This document shows, piece by piece, positions 62,359 to 64,000 of a DNA stretch of 64,000 nt. The position numbers were made by a program, and so were the translations under genes. Source of the DNA: Arthrobacter sp. ES3-54 (GTDB lineage: Bacteria > Actinomycetota > Actinomycetes > Actinomycetales > Micrococcaceae). Numbering within the stretch: the stretch's first letter is position 1; each line of letters starts with the position of its first letter. The notes under the pieces were generated by a model. The model was given only the letters and a program-made list of their open reading frames with translations. It ran no database searches and was not told the origin of the DNA. Where the stretch lies: contig NZ_JAQFIF010000004.1 in assembly GCF_029504395.1 (NCBI RefSeq), forward strand, positions 310,001-374,000, given 5' to 3'.

Positions 62359-63843
62359 GTGGATGATCTCTTTGGCGCAGGGCGGGACGACGCCGACGGA
62401 ACTGACGACCCCGGCGAAGATGGCAACGGCGGCGCCGACCATTCCGGCCACGCCCGGGGCCAAGCTCGGTCTGGCGCCGGGTCAGCCTCGCCGCGGAGCC
62501 CGCTCGCGGTCCGGATGCGGCCGCGCACCCTCGATGACGTGGTGGGCCAGCAGCACCTGCTCGGCCAGGGCTCCCCGCTGCGCCAGCTGGCTGCCGGCTC
62601 CGACGCGACCGGCCCCGCCGGGCCGAGCTCTGTGATTCTCTGGGGTCCTCCCGGCACCGGCAAGACCACCCTTGCCCATGTCATTGCCAAGGGCCCCGGA
62701 CGGAAATTCGTCGAGCTCTCCGCCATCACCGCCGGCGTCAAGGACGTCCGCCGCGTGATGGATGAGGCGCTGACCGCACGCGACCTCTTCAAGACCACCA
62801 CCGTCCTTTTCCTCGACGAGATCCACCGCTTCAACAAGGCCCAGCAGGACGCGCTGCTTCCCGGCGTCGAGAACCGCTGGGTGGTGCTGGTGGCTGCTAC
62901 CACCGAAAACCCGTCGTTTTCCGTCGTGTCCCCGCTGCTGTCCCGCTCGCTGCTGCTGACCCTGAAACCTCTCACCGACGCCGACGTCGAGGGCCTGTTG
63001 CAGCGGGCCGTTTCGGATGTCCGTGGACTGAACGGCAAGGCCGAGCTCAGCGCCGAAGCCCTGGCGCACCTTGTCCGGCTCTCCGGCGGCGACGCCCGCC
63101 GGGCCCTGACGGCCCTCGAAGCCGCGGCTGGCGTCGCCTTCGGCGACGCGGACGACATCGACGCAGTCGATACCGACACAGCCGCCGGCGCGGGAACGGC
63201 GGAGCCCGTCACGATCCAATTGCGGCACACGGAGCGGGCCCTGGATGTCGCCTCCGTCCGCTACGACCGGGCCGGGGACCAGCATTACGACGTCGCCAGC
63301 GCGTTCATCAAGTCGATCCGGGGTTCCGACGTCGACGCCGCCCTGCACTATCTCGCCCGGATGCTGGAGGCCGGTGAGGACGCCAAGTTCGTGGCCCGCC
63401 GGATCGTAATCTCCGCGGCCGAGGACGTCGGCATGGCGGACCCGACGGCGCTGCAGACCGCCGTCGCGGCGGCCCAGGCCGTCCAACTGATCGGCATGCC
63501 GGAAGGCCGGATCATCCTCGCTGAGGCCGTGGTGCATCTGGCCACTGCGCCGAAGTCCAACGCCGCGTACATGGGGATCAACCAGGCGATCGCGGACGTC
63601 CGCGCCGGGCTCGGAAACGGCATCCCGGCCCACCTGCGCGATGCCCACTACCCGGGCTCAAAACAGCTGGGTCACGGCAAGGGCTACAAATACGCCCACG
63701 ATGCGCCGCATGCCGTGGCCACCCAGCAGTATCCGCCGGACGACCTCGTCGGGCGCAACTATTACGAGCCCACCGCCAACGGAGCCGAACGCGACATCGC
63801 CACCCGGCTCGAGCGGCTCCGGAAGATCATCCGCGGCAAGTGA
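62359..63843 (+). CDS. rarA: Replication-associated recombination protein RarA (MgsA)
   Basis: The product is 494 residues from GTG 62359. A disordered Gly/Asp-rich leader of 45 residues is followed by an AAA+ clamp-loader-like core: [17 protein letters not shown], Walker [13 protein letters not shown], Walker [21 protein letters not shown], sensor-1 AATTENPSF and [13 protein letters not shown]. The C-terminal tetramerisation region has [26 protein letters not shown] and [24 protein letters not shown]. It acts at stalled forks with SSB. TATCTATG just upstream suggests a near-leaderless transcript. Confidence 0.95.
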   Translation: MDDLFGAGRDDADGTDDPGEDGNGGADHSGHARGQARSGAGSASPRSPLAVRMRPRTLDDVVGQQHLLGQGSPLRQLAAGSDATGPAGPSSVILWGPPGTGKTTLAHVIAKGPGRKFVELSAITAGVKDVRRVMDEALTARDLFKTTTVLFLDEIHRFNKAQQDALLPGVENRWVVLVAATTENPSFSVVSPLLSRSLLLTLKPLTDADVEGLLQRAVSDVRGLNGKAELSAEALAHLVRLSGGDARRALTALEAAAGVAFGDADDIDAVDTDTAAGAGTAEPVTIQLRHTERALDVASVRYDRAGDQHYDVASAFIKSIRGSDVDAALHYLARMLEAGEDAKFVARRIVISAAEDVGMADPTALQTAVAAAQAVQLIGMPEGRIILAEAVVHLATAPKSNAAYMGINQAIADVRAGLGNGIPAHLRDAHYPGSKQLGHGKGYKYAHDAPHAVATQQYPPDDLVGRNYYEPTANGAERDIATRLERLRKIIRGK

Positions 63844-63896
63844 ACGGCCCGTGACCAGCGGCTGGTCCGTCGCGGCACGCAGCGCGGAATCCGCCG

Positions 63897-63924
63897 TTGA
63901 CATAGGGGCCAAGAGGTCTAACGT
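63897..63924 (+). promoter_or_regulatory. Sigma-A-type promoter for the gene beyond the right edge
   Basis: A perfect TTGACA (63897-63902) and TAACGT (63919-63924) are separated by 16 bases, 54 bases after the rarA stop. The remaining 76 bases of the window show no complete gene. In related genomes a ribosomal protein gene often follows rarA; this is only an expectation here. Confidence 0.65.
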
Positions 63925-64000
63925 GGAATTACGTCAGCATTGATCTGCTGGCCATCCGTGCGGCGCAGGGGACAGCGCGGTCACATCGCCGGCTCTCGCA

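Overview
The window is high-GC, densely packed actinobacterial chromosome. It most resembles an Arthrobacter/Pseudarthrobacter-type member of the Micrococcales. The pointers are mycothiol-linked redox genes (MscR-type dehydrogenase, mycoredoxin), an acVLRF1 release factor, MurT/GatD, a PgsA-type phosphatidylinositol-phosphate synthase, LexA boxes of the actinobacterial type, many GTG/TTG starts, and the core order yebC-ruvCAB-yajC-secDF-rel-DUF349-PPIase-hisS-aspS-rarA. No rRNA, tRNA, CRISPR array, transposase or phage gene is visible.

Layout. 1-0.6 kb: the amino-terminal part of an EfeO-like iron-uptake lipoprotein, divergent from an adenylation/carrier/acyltransferase fusion gene (0.8-3.4 kb) that carries a frameshift near its 5' end; a near-perfect DtxR/IdeR iron box lies between them. 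3.4-11.7 kb: accessory and regulatory genes (secreted esterase, lipoprotein, GNAT, truncated MFS exporter, zinc-finger/HTH protein, AAA ATPase, VOC protein, small ORFs, GAF-ANTAR regulator). 11.7-14.5 kb: DinB-like protein, then a mycothiol block (metallo-beta-lactamase hydrolase, mycothiol-dependent formaldehyde dehydrogenase, mycoredoxin). 14.7-16.7 kb: SRAP repair protein, VOC protein, chorismate mutase and an unknown. 16.8-20.7 kb: LexA-controlled DUF6504-dnaE2 mutagenesis pair. 20.9-25.3 kb: thrS, HIT, PI-phosphate synthase, pdxS. 25.5-34.1 kb: a block separating pdxS from pdxT (M3 peptidase, two hydrolases, rifamycin ADP-ribosyltransferase, a lower-GC membrane-gene patch, GNAT, gatD, murT). 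34.2-44.3 kb: pdxT, yebC, ruvC, ruvA, ruvB, yajC, secD, secF, rel. 44.3-52.6 kb: AbiEi-like protein, DUF349 protein, cyclophilin, hisS, APC permease, aspS. 52.7-61.2 kb: a GNAT gene, then a five-gene leftward operon for an extracellular glycan. 61.6-63.8 kb: acVLRF1 and rarA, with a strong promoter at the right edge for the next gene.

How the genes work together. Three genome-maintenance units (dnaE2, ruvCAB, rarA) share the window; the first two carry almost identical LexA-like operators. The mycothiol block couples formaldehyde/nitrosothiol detoxification to a mycothiol-dependent redoxin. murT-gatD amidates lipid II. pdxS and pdxT form PLP synthase although they lie about 9 kb apart. The 53.6-61.2 kb operon (copper-radical oxidase, excalibur protein, cellulose-synthase-like GT2, membrane GT39, polyprenol-phosphate GT with GtrA segment) looks like a pathway that makes and oxidatively modifies a surface polysaccharide, comparable in concept to the CslA/GlxA system of Streptomyces.

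The most interesting items are the iron-boxed adenylation-carrier-acyltransferase fusion, the GlxA-like glycan operon, the triple half-site operator shared by the zinc-finger/HTH gene and the truncated exporter, the hairpins in front of the GAF-ANTAR gene, and the four consecutive inverted repeats after pdxS.
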